Assembly: GCF_013374115.1 (NCBI RefSeq)
Contig: NZ_AP022673.1
Span: 1,516,501 to 1,580,500, forward strand
Length of the DNA: 64,000 nucleotides
Reading direction: 5' to 3'
DNA from: Sphingomonas sp. HMP9
GTDB taxonomy: Bacteria; Pseudomonadota; Alphaproteobacteria; Sphingomonadales; Sphingomonadaceae
The first letter of the stretch is position 1, and each line of letters starts with the position of its first letter. The notes under the pieces were generated by a model. It made no database searches and was not told the DNA's origin. It was given only the letters and a program-made list of their open reading frames with translations. Shown piece after piece: positions 8,510 through 17,150 of this stretch. The position numbers and the translations under genes are program-made.

Positions 8510-10087
8510 ATGACCAGCGATATCCTGATCGTCGGCTCCGGTGCCGCCGGGCTGACCGCAGCACTGAACCTCGCCGAGCGATTCACCGTCACGGTGCTTG
8601 CCAAGGGCGCGCTGAACGAGGGGTCGACTGCGTGGGCACAGGGCGGGATCGCCGCGGTGCTCGAACCCGGCGACACGTTCGAGAACCATGTCGAGGACAC
8701 GATGGTCGCCGGCGCCGGGCTCAACGACCGCGCGATCGTCGAGATGGTGGTCGAAGGCGCCCCCGCCGCGATCGAGCGCCTCACGCATCTCGGCGTGCCG
8801 TTCGAGACGGAGGGGAACGCGCTGCACCTGACACGCGAAGGTGGCCATAGTCATCGCCGCATCGTCCATGTCGCCGACGCGACCGGCTGGGCGGTGCAGG
8901 AGGCGCTGCAAAAGGCCGCGGAGGCGCATCCGAACATCACGCTCGTTCCGGACCAGATCGCTATCGACCTTGCGACCGGTCGCCACGAGGAACGCTATTC
9001 GGGCGCCGGCAACGTCTGGGGCGTCTATGCGGTCGACCGCAACACCGAGCGTGTCGCGCTGTACACGGCGCGCGCGACGATTCTGGCGACGGGCGGCGCG
9101 GGGCGGACCTATCTGTTCTCGACCGCGCCGCGCGGGGCGACCGGCGACGGGATCGCGATGGCGTGGCGGGCGGGTGCGCGCGTCTCGAACATGGAGATGA
9201 TGCAGTTCCACCCGACCTGCCTCTACAATCTGGAGGTCAAGAATTTTCTGATCACCGAGGCGGTGCGCGGCGAAGGCGGGCGGTTGATCAACCCGTCGAC
9301 CGGCAAGCGCTTCATGACCTATTACGACGCTGCGCGGATGGAACTCGCGCCCCGCGATATCGTCGCGCGCGCGATCGACGCGGAGATCAAGCGCTATGGT
9401 CTCGACTATGTCCATCTCGACATCAGCCATATGCCCGCCGACTTCATCCGCCACCACTTCCCGAACATCCACGAGAAGCTGCTGACGGTCGGCATCGACA
9501 TGACGACGCAGCCGATCCCCGTCGTCCCGGCTCAGCATTACACCTGCGGCGGCATCGTGATCGACGAACACGGCAAGACCGACCTGCCCGGGCTGTACGC
9601 GGCGGGCGAATGCACCGAATCCGGTCTGCACGGCGCGAACCGGCTGGCGTCCAACTCGCTGCTCGAATGCTTTGTGTTCGGCGAGGCGGCGGCAGACAGC
9701 ATCGCCGCCGCATGGGACAGCCTGCCCCCGCCCCCGCCGATCCGCCCCTGGGACGAAAGCCGTGTCACCGATTCCGACGAAGAGGTGGTGATCAAGCAGA
9801 CCTGGACCGAGATCCGCCGGTTCATGTGGAATTACGTCGGCATCGTCCGCACCACCAAACGGCTCGAACGCGCGCAGCACCGGATCAAGCTGCTCAACGA
9901 CGAGGTTGCCGAATATTACCAGCATTTCCGCGTCACGCCCGACCTGATCGAACTGCGCAACCTGCTCCAGACCGCCGAGCTGATCGTCCGGTCGGCGCTG
10001 CACCGGCATGAAAGCCGCGGCCTGCATTTCACGCTCGATTATCCCGAGACGTTGCCGGACGCGATCGACACGGTTCTCGTTCCCTGA
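8510..10087 (+). CDS. nadB: L-aspartate oxidase NadB
   Basis: 525 residues. The FAD-binding GxGxxG segment is at residues about 7-13 (GSGAAG), followed by STAWAQGGIAAV, and HRRIVH and GGAGRTYLFSTAPRGATGDGIA, all hallmarks of the aspartate oxidase/fumarate reductase family. The segment AQHYTCGGIVIDEHGKT and GLHGANRLASNSLLECFVF are typical of NadB. It oxidises L-aspartate to iminoaspartate, the first step of de novo NAD synthesis, in the cytoplasm with NadA as partner. nadA and nadC are not next to it in this window, unlike the operon arrangement in many bacteria. The start ATG at 8510 gives the expected N-terminus. Confidence 0.95.
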   Translation: MTSDILIVGSGAAGLTAALNLAERFTVTVLAKGALNEGSTAWAQGGIAAVLEPGDTFENHVEDTMVAGAGLNDRAIVEMVVEGAPAAIERLTHLGVPFETEGNALHLTREGGHSHRRIVHVADATGWAVQEALQKAAEAHPNITLVPDQIAIDLATGRHEERYSGAGNVWGVYAVDRNTERVALYTARATILATGGAGRTYLFSTAPRGATGDGIAMAWRAGARVSNMEMMQFHPTCLYNLEVKNFLITEAVRGEGGRLINPSTGKRFMTYYDAARMELAPRDIVARAIDAEIKRYGLDYVHLDISHMPADFIRHHFPNIHEKLLTVGIDMTTQPIPVVPAQHYTCGGIVIDEHGKTDLPGLYAAGECTESGLHGANRLASNSLLECFVFGEAAADSIAAAWDSLPPPPPIRPWDESRVTDSDEEVVIKQTWTEIRRFMWNYVGIVRTTKRLERAQHRIKLLNDEVAEYYQHFRVTPDLIELRNLLQTAELIVRSALHRHESRGLHFTLDYPETLPDAIDTVLVP

Positions 10088-10205
10088 GTTCGTACCACTT
10101 CGGCGCATCCCCGGCGCGCTTCACCGCACCGGGGCTCGGCAGCGGTTTCACACGCGGAATCAACGGATAAGGATCGATGCTTCAAGACGGGGCGAACACC
10201 ACATC

Positions 10206-11342
10206 ATGACACCGGCGAGTTCGCTCAAACGTCTTCTGGCAACCCCAAAGCTGTGCATTACTTTCGGCGCCTTGGTCGGTACCGCGCTGGCCGGATGCGG
10301 ATCGGCTTCACGACCTACCCCGCCGGCGGTCGCACCCGTGCATCAGAATGAGGGCTTCGTCTCGATCCCGGTGCCGCCGCCCCTGCCGCGTACCGCGCGA
10401 CCGGCGCCTGCCAATTTGGTCAACGCGATCGCCGAATTGCAGAGCGGGTTCCAGGGCCGGGCTGGCATCGCGGTGCGCGCGGTCGACGATGGCTGGACGG
10501 TCGAGGCCGGTGGGCGCCAGTTGCTGCCGCAGCAATCGGTCAGCAAGCTGTGGGTCGCGATGACCGTGATGGACCTGCGCGACCAGGGCAAGATCCGCCT
10601 CGACGAGCCGATCATCGTCCGCCCGCAGGACCTCACGCTGTTCCACCAGCCGATCGCGATGCTCGTCAAGGGCGACGGCTATCGCACGACGGTCGGCGAC
10701 CTACTCACGCGGGCGCTGACGCATAGCGACAATACGGCGAATGACCGGCTGCTTACGCGCGTCGGCGGGTCGGCCGCGGTGCGGTCGATGATCGCACGCA
10801 AGCAGCTGGGTGCGATCCGGTTCGGGCCGGGCGAACGGCTGTTGCAGAGCGGGACCGCCGGGCTGACGTGGCAGCCCTCCTATGCGGTCAATGGCGGATT
10901 CCTGACCGCGCGCAACCGGCTGTCGCCGGCGGTGCGCGAGGCGGCGCTGAACGCGTATGTGCGCAATCCGCCCGACGGTGCTGCGCCGATCGCGATCGCC
11001 GATGCCATCGCGCGGCTGGCCAAGGGGGATCTCCTATCCGAGACCTCGACGAAGATCCTGCTCGACACGATGGGCCGGTCGGTCACGGGTCGTGCCCGCC
11101 TGCGCGCGGCGCTGCCTGGCGGGTGGGAGATCGCACACAAGACCGGCACGGGGCAGGATCTCGGCCGGCGTAACGCGGGCTTCAACGATGTCGGCCTGCT
11201 CACCGCGCCCGACGGCCGGCGCTATGCGATCGCGGTGATGATCGGCGACACGATCCGGCCGATGCCCGAGCGGCAGAAGCTGATCCAGAATGCAGCGGCC
11301 GCGGTGGCGCAATATGCGGCCACCACGCGGCCGTTGAACTGA
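10206..11342 (+). CDS. Class A beta-lactamase-like serine hydrolase, lipoprotein
   Basis: 378 residues from the ATG at 10206, chosen because a lipoprotein signal follows it: a hydrophobic stretch (18-29) and the lipobox LAGC with Cys31. A proline-rich linker leads to a penicillin-binding/beta-lactamase fold with S-x-x-K at 111-114 (SVSK), SDN in SDNTAND and K-T-G in HKTGTG. In the omega-loop position the motif reads E-R-L-L-Q rather than the classical E-x-x-L-N, and the region after it is unusual, so hydrolysis of beta-lactams cannot be assumed; a cell-wall DD-peptidase or similar role is equally possible. It is probably anchored in the outer membrane facing the periplasm. Neighbours give no hint. 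Confidence 0.8.
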   Translation: MTPASSLKRLLATPKLCITFGALVGTALAGCGSASRPTPPAVAPVHQNEGFVSIPVPPPLPRTARPAPANLVNAIAELQSGFQGRAGIAVRAVDDGWTVEAGGRQLLPQQSVSKLWVAMTVMDLRDQGKIRLDEPIIVRPQDLTLFHQPIAMLVKGDGYRTTVGDLLTRALTHSDNTANDRLLTRVGGSAAVRSMIARKQLGAIRFGPGERLLQSGTAGLTWQPSYAVNGGFLTARNRLSPAVREAALNAYVRNPPDGAAPIAIADAIARLAKGDLLSETSTKILLDTMGRSVTGRARLRAALPGGWEIAHKTGTGQDLGRRNAGFNDVGLLTAPDGRRYAIAVMIGDTIRPMPERQKLIQNAAAAVAQYAATTRPLN

Positions 11343-11356
11343 CCTTCACAGCCCCC

Positions 11357-11440
11357 CCGTCATCCTGACGAAAGTCAGGATCCAGAGCCAGATACGGCGT
11401 CGCCGGTAATCCTGGATCCTGACTTTCGTCAGGATGACGG
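11357..11440. repeat. Perfect 29-bp inverted repeat, class B element
   Basis: Arm 11357-11385 and arm 11412-11440 are exact inverse copies, each itself containing the small palindrome CCTGACGAAAGTCAGG. It lies between two convergent genes and could form a long hairpin in both transcripts, so it may double as a bidirectional terminator. Confidence 0.8.
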
Positions 11441-11460
11441 CGTGGGGGATGCAGCGCGGC

Positions 11461-12690
11461 TCAGTCGAAGCCGTTCGTCAGGAACCGCTCCGCCACCGCG
11501 CAGTGCATCGCGATCCCGTGCGCCATCACCCGCTCGTCGATCGTCATCTTGGTGTTGTGAAGCGGCGGGTTGGTGCGCGGGTCGCTGCCCTCGGGCGCCG
11601 CGCCGATGAACGCCATCGCGCCGGGGAGCTTCTGGAGCACGTACGAGAAATCCTCCGCGCCCATCATCGGCGGCATCACCTGATAGGCGCCCTCGCCGCC
11701 AATCGCGGTCGCACACGCCTTCATCAGATCGGTCGCGCGCTCGTCGTTGACGGTGACCGGATAGCCTTCCTCGATCGTCGGCATCCCCACCGCGCCGTGC
11801 GCAGCGGCGATGCCCTCGACCATGCGGATGAACGCCGCGCGGACCTGTTCGCGCGTCCGCTCCGACAGCGTGCGCATCGTGCCGAGCATCTCGACGGTCG
11901 ACGGGATGACGTTGTGCGCGGAGCCTGCGTTGAGCTTCGTGATCGACAGCACCGCGGGGTCGGTGACCGCCACCTGCCGCGCGACATAGGTCTGGAGCGC
12001 GGTGACGATCTCACACGCGATCGGCAGCGGATCGAGGCAGTCGTGCGGCATCGCGGCATGCCCGCCGCGCCCGGTAATCGTTGCGCGCAGCGTGTCGGTC
12101 GACGCCATCAGAGTGCCCGCGCGGCTGACGACATACCCCATCGGCATGTTGGGCGAGATGTGCAGCGCGAACCCGGCCTCGGGCAGCGGCGCATCGAGCA
12201 GGCCGTCGGCGATCATGTGGCGGGCGCCGTGATGCCCCTCCTCGCCCGGCTGGAACATGAAGACAACGGTGCCAGGCAGGTCGTCGCGGCGTGCGCACAA
12301 GGCTTTCGCCGCGCCGACCAGCATCGCGGTGTGCGAATCATGCCCGCAGGCGTGCGTCGCGCCGTCGATCTTCGAGGCGAACGGGAGCCCGGTTTCCTCC
12401 TGCATCGGCAGCGCGTCCATGTCCCCGCGCAGCAGGACGGTGCGCCCGTTGCCGCCCGCCGTGCCGCCGCGCCCGCCGCGCAGGATCGCGACGAAGCCGG
12501 TGGTCGAGGTGCCTTCGCGAATCTCGAGCGGGAGGCCGGCGAGCGCGGCCTTCACCTTGTCCGAGGTGCGCGGGCAGTGGAGGCCGACTTCGGGGTCGGC
12601 ATGGATCGCGCGGCGGAGCGTGATCGCATCGTCGAGGCTGTCCTCGCCGATGCTGGCCCAGTCGGTGGCGGATTCGAGATCGAGGGACAT
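11461..12690 (-). CDS. M20 family metallopeptidase (amidohydrolase)
   Basis: 409 residues. The dinuclear metal site is visible: HACGHDSHTAML, then GEEGHHGAR with the catalytic glutamate pair, HISPN and, near the C-terminus, a conserved His in PPLHNTKM. The layout is that of IAA-amino-acid hydrolase/hippurate hydrolase/N-acyl-L-amino-acid amidohydrolases, which remove acyl groups from amino acid conjugates; the substrate is not evident. The frame stays open to 12795 but that extension is encoded in a repeat element, so the ATG at 12690 (preceded by AAGGAGC) is the better start. No signal peptide. Confidence 0.9.
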   Translation of the reverse strand: MSLDLESATDWASIGEDSLDDAITLRRAIHADPEVGLHCPRTSDKVKAALAGLPLEIREGTSTTGFVAILRGGRGGTAGGNGRTVLLRGDMDALPMQEETGLPFASKIDGATHACGHDSHTAMLVGAAKALCARRDDLPGTVVFMFQPGEEGHHGARHMIADGLLDAPLPEAGFALHISPNMPMGYVVSRAGTLMASTDTLRATITGRGGHAAMPHDCLDPLPIACEIVTALQTYVARQVAVTDPAVLSITKLNAGSAHNVIPSTVEMLGTMRTLSERTREQVRAAFIRMVEGIAAAHGAVGMPTIEEGYPVTVNDERATDLMKACATAIGGEGAYQVMPPMMGAEDFSYVLQKLPGAMAFIGAAPEGSDPRTNPPLHNTKMTIDERVMAHGIAMHCAVAERFLTNGFD

Positions 12691-12713
12691 GGTTTGGCTC
12701 CTTGAACGGCTTG

Positions 12714-12825
12714 ACCACCACCCCGGCGAAGGCCGGGGCCCAATTGGGAATGTCGATGTAACGGAGCGCCTCCCGACGTTACCTCCGTTCCCCAATTGGG
12801 CCCCGGCCTCCGCCGGGGTGGTATG
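12714..12825. repeat. REP pair element, class A copy 2
   Basis: Arms 12719-12749 and 12791-12820 carry CCCCGGCGAAGGCCGGGG and its inverse next to CCAATTGG, with a middle containing CGACGTTACCTCC. It lies between two minus-strand genes. Confidence 0.85.
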
Positions 12826-12865
12826 TTTGTTTGGGGGGCAGCCCGCCCCCTATCACGTTGCTAGT

Positions 12866-14512
12866 CTACCCCCGGAACAGCCCGCCTAAAACCCCGCGCA
12901 GCACCGTGCCGACCAGGCCGCCGCTCGACGACGACCGCCGGCGCGACGTCGTGCCGAACACCTGTTTGCCGATCTCGTTCGCCACCTGCCGCCCGATCGA
13001 AGAGCTTGCCGCGCGCGTCGCGGAGGTCGCCATCTTCGTCCAGGGCGAGTTCGCCGCCTCGCGCTCGGCCTCGCGCTCCTGACGATCCGCCTCGCGCTGC
13101 TCCGCGACCCGCGCGCGCTCGGCCTCCTTGGCCGCCTTAGCCTCGAGCTTCGCCTGCGCCGCCGCCGCCTTCTCCGCCTCGGTGGTCGCCTTCGCCTCGG
13201 CCGCCGCGGCGCTCGCCTCCTCGGTTTTCGCCGCGAGCAATTCCTCCGCCGATTCGCGATCGACCAGCGTGTCGTATTTTGCGCCGATCGCATCGGTCTC
13301 GATCATCACTTTGCGCTCGGCGGGCGTGATCGGTCCGACGCGCGACGCGGGCGGCTTGATCAGCGTACGCTCGACCGGAGTCGGCGCGCCGTCGGGCTGG
13401 AGCAGCGACACGAGCGCCTCGCCGACCTTCAGCTCGGTAATGATCGTGGCGACATCGACGCCCGGATTGGCGCGGAACGTCTCCGCCGCGGCGCGCACCG
13501 CCGCCTGATCGCGCGGCGTGAACGCGCGCAGCGCATGCTGGACGCGGTTGCCGAGCTGACCCGCGACGGTGTCGGGAATGTCGATCGGGTTCTGCGTGAT
13601 GAAATACACGCCCACCCCCTTCGATCGGATCAGCCGAACGACCTGTTCGATCTTCTCGAGCAGCGCCTTGGGGGCCTCGTCGAACAGCAGATGCGCCTCA
13701 TCGAAGAAGAAGCACAGCACCGGCTTGTCGGGATCGCCGACCTCGGGAAGATGCTCGAACAGCTCGCTCATCAGCCACAGCAGGAAGGTCGAATACAGCT
13801 TGGGTGAAGCCATCAGCTTGTCGGCTGCGAGGATGTTGACGATCCCCCGACCACGATCGTCGACGCCGATGAAGTCGTTCATCTCCAGCGCGGGCTCGCC
13901 GAAGAAACTCTCCGCGCCCTGCGTGCGCAGCTGGAGCAGCGAGCGCTGGATCGCGCCGATCGACTGTTTCGACACGTTGCCATAGGTGACCGTCAGCTCG
14001 TCGGCGCGGCCCGCGCACTCGGTCAGCATCGCCTGCAGATCGTCGAGATCGATCAGCAGCAACCCTTCCTTGTCGGCGACGTGGAAGGCGATCGTCAGCA
14101 CGCCCTCCTGCACCTCGTTCAGGTCCATCAGCCGCGACAGCAGCAACGGACCCATCTCGCTGATGGTGGTGCGGATCGGATGCCCCTGCTCGCCGAACAA
14201 ATCCCAGAACTGCACCGGATTGTCGGCATAGGCCCAGCTATCGTCGCCGATCGCCTTGGCGCGCTCGGCAAAGCTCGCATGCGTCTCGGCGGTCGGCGAT
14301 CCGGCCATCGCGAGCCCCGACAGGTCGCCCTTCACGTCGGCGACGAAGCACGGCACGCCGTTCGCCGAAAACCCCTCGATGATCCCCTGCAACGTCACCG
14401 TCTTGCCGGTGCCGGTCGCGCCCGCGATCAGGCCGTGGCGGTTCGCACGCTTCAATTCCAGCGTCTGCGGCTTGCCCTCCACGCTCGCGCCGATGAAGAT
14501 GCCGTTGCTCAT
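12866..14512 (-). CDS. HerA-like ATPase (DUF853 family)
   Basis: 548 residues. An N-terminal FtsK/HerA-type ATPase core shows Walker A GATGTGKT at 31-38, and Walker B with CFFFDEAHLLFDEAPK about two thirds along, then GVGVYFITQNPIDIPDTV. From about residue 430 the protein becomes an alanine/glutamate/arginine-rich coiled coil (EEASAAAAEAKATTEAEKAA), ending in SSGGLVGTVLRG, the glycine-rich tail seen in DUF853 proteins. The family is related to archaeal HerA DNA translocases, but its bacterial function is unknown. I used the ATG at 14512, where the family N-terminus MSNGIFIG begins, rather than the upstream ATG at 14560. Confidence 0.9.
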   Translation of the reverse strand: MSNGIFIGASVEGKPQTLELKRANRHGLIAGATGTGKTVTLQGIIEGFSANGVPCFVADVKGDLSGLAMAGSPTAETHASFAERAKAIGDDSWAYADNPVQFWDLFGEQGHPIRTTISEMGPLLLSRLMDLNEVQEGVLTIAFHVADKEGLLLIDLDDLQAMLTECAGRADELTVTYGNVSKQSIGAIQRSLLQLRTQGAESFFGEPALEMNDFIGVDDRGRGIVNILAADKLMASPKLYSTFLLWLMSELFEHLPEVGDPDKPVLCFFFDEAHLLFDEAPKALLEKIEQVVRLIRSKGVGVYFITQNPIDIPDTVAGQLGNRVQHALRAFTPRDQAAVRAAAETFRANPGVDVATIITELKVGEALVSLLQPDGAPTPVERTLIKPPASRVGPITPAERKVMIETDAIGAKYDTLVDRESAEELLAAKTEEASAAAAEAKATTEAEKAAAAQAKLEAKAAKEAERARVAEQREADRQEREAEREAANSPWTKMATSATRAASSSIGRQVANEIGKQVFGTTSRRRSSSSGGLVGTVLRGVLGGLFRG

Positions 14513-14561
14513 GCTGTCGTCCTTTGTAGTCGGCGCCGACCCTAACCGCGTGCGCCGCAAA

Positions 14562-14598
14562 GAAAAAGGACCGCCGCTCGGGGGAGCGACGGTCCTTT
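14562..14598 (-). terminator. Intrinsic terminator of degP
   Basis: Read on the minus strand, AAAGGACCGTCGCTC and GAGCGGCGGTCCTTT pair around a short C-rich loop and are followed by TTTTTCTTT. It lies just past the degP stop. Confidence 0.85.
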
Positions 14599-14622
14599 CA
14601 GGCTAATCGTGACGGTCGTGGA

Positions 14623-16182
14623 TTACTTGATCTTGACCGGCAGGAACTGGGCCGGGCTGCGTCCACGCTTGACCTGCAACAGGACCTGCGGGCGACCAGC
14701 CGTCTTAGCGACGTTGACCGCGTTCTGGACGTCGACCGCGGTGCGGACGGGCGAGCCGTTGACCGAGATGATGACGTCGCCGCGCTTCAGCTTGCCGAAC
14801 GCATCACTGGTCTGCGCGACAATGGCGATGACGACGCCCTGCGTGCTCGCCTCGACGCCCACTGCCTGTGCGATCGCCGGGGTGAGCGGCTGGACGCCGA
14901 TCCCAAGCGCGGCGCCGGCCGTCGGTGCGGCGGGGGTGGCGGAATCGTCACCGTCATCGCCGTCGTCCGTGCCGAAGCCCTGCGCGTCGCCGCCGACCAC
15001 AGCGGCCAACTTCTCTGCGCTCGGACGCGGCACGACGACCACGTTGGCGACGACAGGCTTGCCGTTGCGCAGGATGTCGAGACGCGCGGTCTGGCCAGGC
15101 TTCACGTTCGAGACGAGGTAGGACAGCGACTGGTCGACCGTCACGACCTGCCCGTTCACCTTGGTGACGACGTCGCCCGCGCGCACGCCGGCCTTTGCCG
15201 CCGGGCCGCCCGCGGTCACGTCGTTGATCAGCTCGCCCTGGTTCTTGGCGATGCCGAGTGCAGCTGCGGTATCCTCGTTGATCGTGCCGCCCGGCTGCAG
15301 CTGGACGCCGATATAGCCGCGCTCGATCGTGCCGCCCTTCATGAAGGTGGCGATGATCGGCTTGGCGACGGCCGCGGGGATCGCGAAGCCGATACCGATA
15401 TTGCCGCCCGACTGGCTGAAGATCTGCGAGTTCACGCCGATCACGTTGCCGTTCAGATCGAACATCGGGCCACCCGAGTTGCCCTGGTTGATCGACGCAT
15501 CGGTCTGGATGAAGCGGTCATACGCACCGCCCTGGCCGGTGACGCGGTTGATCGCCGAGACGATACCCGCGGTAACGGTGCCGCCCAGACCGAACGGCTC
15601 GCCGATCGCGACGACCCAGTCGCCGACGCGCGCGCCGTTCGAATCGCCGAACTTCACGAACGGCAGATTGGCCGCATCGATCTTCAGCAGCGCGAGATCC
15701 GATTCCTGATCCTTGCCGATGACCTTGGCGACATATTCCTTCTTGTCGCTCAGCGTCACCGTGATCGAATCAACCGTCGCGCCCTGCGCGCCCGGCGAAA
15801 TCACGTGGTTGTTGGTGACGACATAACCGTCGGGCGAGATCAGGAAACCCGAGCCGAGCGAGGCACCCTCGCGCTTAACTGGGGCGCCACCCTGACCGCC
15901 GCCGCCGCCCATGCCGCCGAACAGGTCGCCGAACGGCGTGCCCGCGAACGGATTGGCCTGCTGCTTCTGGACGATCGTCTGCTTCGTCGAGATGTTGACG
16001 ACAGCGGGCTGGAGCCGCGCGACCATGTCGGCAAAGCTCATCGGCGCGCCGGGCTTGGGGGAGACGGCCTGGATCGCGCCCGGCTCGTTCTGTGCGACCT
16101 GCGCACCGCTTGGCTGGAGCGCGAGCGTGGCGGTCGCACCGCCGAGGAGAAGAGCACTGGTAATGGCGTAGGCGTAACGCAC
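14623..16182 (-). CDS. degP: DegP/HtrA-type periplasmic serine endoprotease
   Basis: 519 residues. A signal peptide (hydrophobic 5-22) is followed by a trypsin-like domain with the triad His126 (NNHVIS), Asp162 (ESDLALLKID) and Ser236 (GNSGGP). Two PDZ domains follow, the first starting about 285 (GYIGVQLQP) and the second about 430 (LGIGVQPLTPAI), joined by an acidic linker. This is the Do-family layout; such proteins degrade or refold damaged envelope proteins. hflC and hflK lie upstream in the same direction, separated by about 100 bp, a frequent grouping of membrane protein quality-control genes in alphaproteobacteria. It has its own terminator. Confidence 0.95.
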   Translation of the reverse strand: MRYAYAITSALLLGGATATLALQPSGAQVAQNEPGAIQAVSPKPGAPMSFADMVARLQPAVVNISTKQTIVQKQQANPFAGTPFGDLFGGMGGGGGQGGAPVKREGASLGSGFLISPDGYVVTNNHVISPGAQGATVDSITVTLSDKKEYVAKVIGKDQESDLALLKIDAANLPFVKFGDSNGARVGDWVVAIGEPFGLGGTVTAGIVSAINRVTGQGGAYDRFIQTDASINQGNSGGPMFDLNGNVIGVNSQIFSQSGGNIGIGFAIPAAVAKPIIATFMKGGTIERGYIGVQLQPGGTINEDTAAALGIAKNQGELINDVTAGGPAAKAGVRAGDVVTKVNGQVVTVDQSLSYLVSNVKPGQTARLDILRNGKPVVANVVVVPRPSAEKLAAVVGGDAQGFGTDDGDDGDDSATPAAPTAGAALGIGVQPLTPAIAQAVGVEASTQGVVIAIVAQTSDAFGKLKRGDVIISVNGSPVRTAVDVQNAVNVAKTAGRPQVLLQVKRGRSPAQFLPVKIK

Positions 16183-16283
16183 TAGATGTTGTCCTCTCGT
16201 TTCATCAATCGAAACAGATCACCGTTAGGCAGGCCGTCCTGAATGATGCTTGAATATGAACGGCGTTCAAAGGTTCCGCAGGC

Positions 16284-17150
16284 TTAACGCCCGCGGCCTT
16301 CGAATTCCCTCAGATAGCTGTTGTTCGGCGAAAGAATGATCGACGTCGACCCTTCGGGTGCCGCCCCGCCATCTGCACCGAACGTGTGCCGGTACGACTG
16401 CATCGCGCGGTAGAAATCGTAGAAGTCGGCATCCTTGCCGAAGCTCTCGGCATAGATCTTAGCCGAATCCGCGTCGGCCTGCGCGCGGACGATCTGCGCC
16501 TGCTTCTGGCCTTCTGCGCGGATCGTGATCGCCTCCTGCTGGCGGGCGCTCGACATGCGCTTGAGCGCGCTTTCTAGCGGCAGGCCGACAGGCAGGTTCG
16601 CCTGCTTGATGCGGACATCGACGATCTCGACGCCGTACTGGCTGGCGACGCGCTGCAGACCCTTCTGGATATTGTCCATCAGCTCGGAGCGCTCGGGGCT
16701 GAGCAGTTCGACGAAGCGTCGCTTGCCGAGCTCGTTGCGCAGCGCAGACCCGAGGATTGGGCGCAGCTGATCGGGGATCCGATCCTCGCTGCCCACCGCG
16801 TTCCGCATCTTGCGCGGATCGACGATCCGGTAGCGCGCATAGGCATCGACCTCGAGCCGCAGCTGGTCGGTCGACAGCACGAGCGTGTTGTCGAGTTCGA
16901 GATCCTGCACACGCTTGTCGATCCAGACGATCCGGTCGACGAACGGGATGCGCGCAATAAGGCCTGCGCCGGTCTGGCCGAACGGCGTGTTGGGCTGCCA
17001 GGCGTTCACGGTGCGGATCGGCTGGCCGAAGCGCAGGATCACCGCCTGCTTGGTCTCGGGGACGATCGCGAAGGTCGATGCGGCCAGGATGACCAGCAGC
17101 AGCGCGACAATGCCGGCCACGATCGGACTGCGGAAACTCACGGCGTTCAC
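16284..17150 (-). CDS. hflC: Protease modulator HflC
   Basis: 288 residues with an N-terminal membrane segment (about 12-30) and an SPFH/band-7 domain (from ETKQAVILRFGQPIRTV). The central part, RIPFVDRIVWIDKRVQDLELDN, and the C-terminal QIVRAQADADSAKIYAESFGKD are typical of HflC. With HflK it forms a large membrane complex around FtsH and modulates its proteolysis. The start ATG overlaps the last bases of hflK by 4 bp (ATGA), so the pair is translationally coupled. Confidence 0.95.
   Translation of the reverse strand: MNAVSFRSPIVAGIVALLLVILAASTFAIVPETKQAVILRFGQPIRTVNAWQPNTPFGQTGAGLIARIPFVDRIVWIDKRVQDLELDNTLVLSTDQLRLEVDAYARYRIVDPRKMRNAVGSEDRIPDQLRPILGSALRNELGKRRFVELLSPERSELMDNIQKGLQRVASQYGVEIVDVRIKQANLPVGLPLESALKRMSSARQQEAITIRAEGQKQAQIVRAQADADSAKIYAESFGKDADFYDFYRAMQSYRHTFGADGGAAPEGSTSIILSPNNSYLREFEGRGR

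Noticed and set aside
8110..8513. Short plus-strand frames before nadB
   Set aside because: No ribosome site, no recognisable content, and they run into the nadB promoter area.
8270..10108. A 612-codon open frame on the minus strand opposite nadB
   Set aside because: It is the antisense shadow of a GC-rich gene: arginine/aspartate-rich translation with no motif, while the plus strand encodes a clear NadB.
16183..16283. EcfG promoter before degP on the minus strand
   Set aside because: A GGAAC is present but no GTT at the right distance (the bases there read ATT/TAT), so the match is poor.
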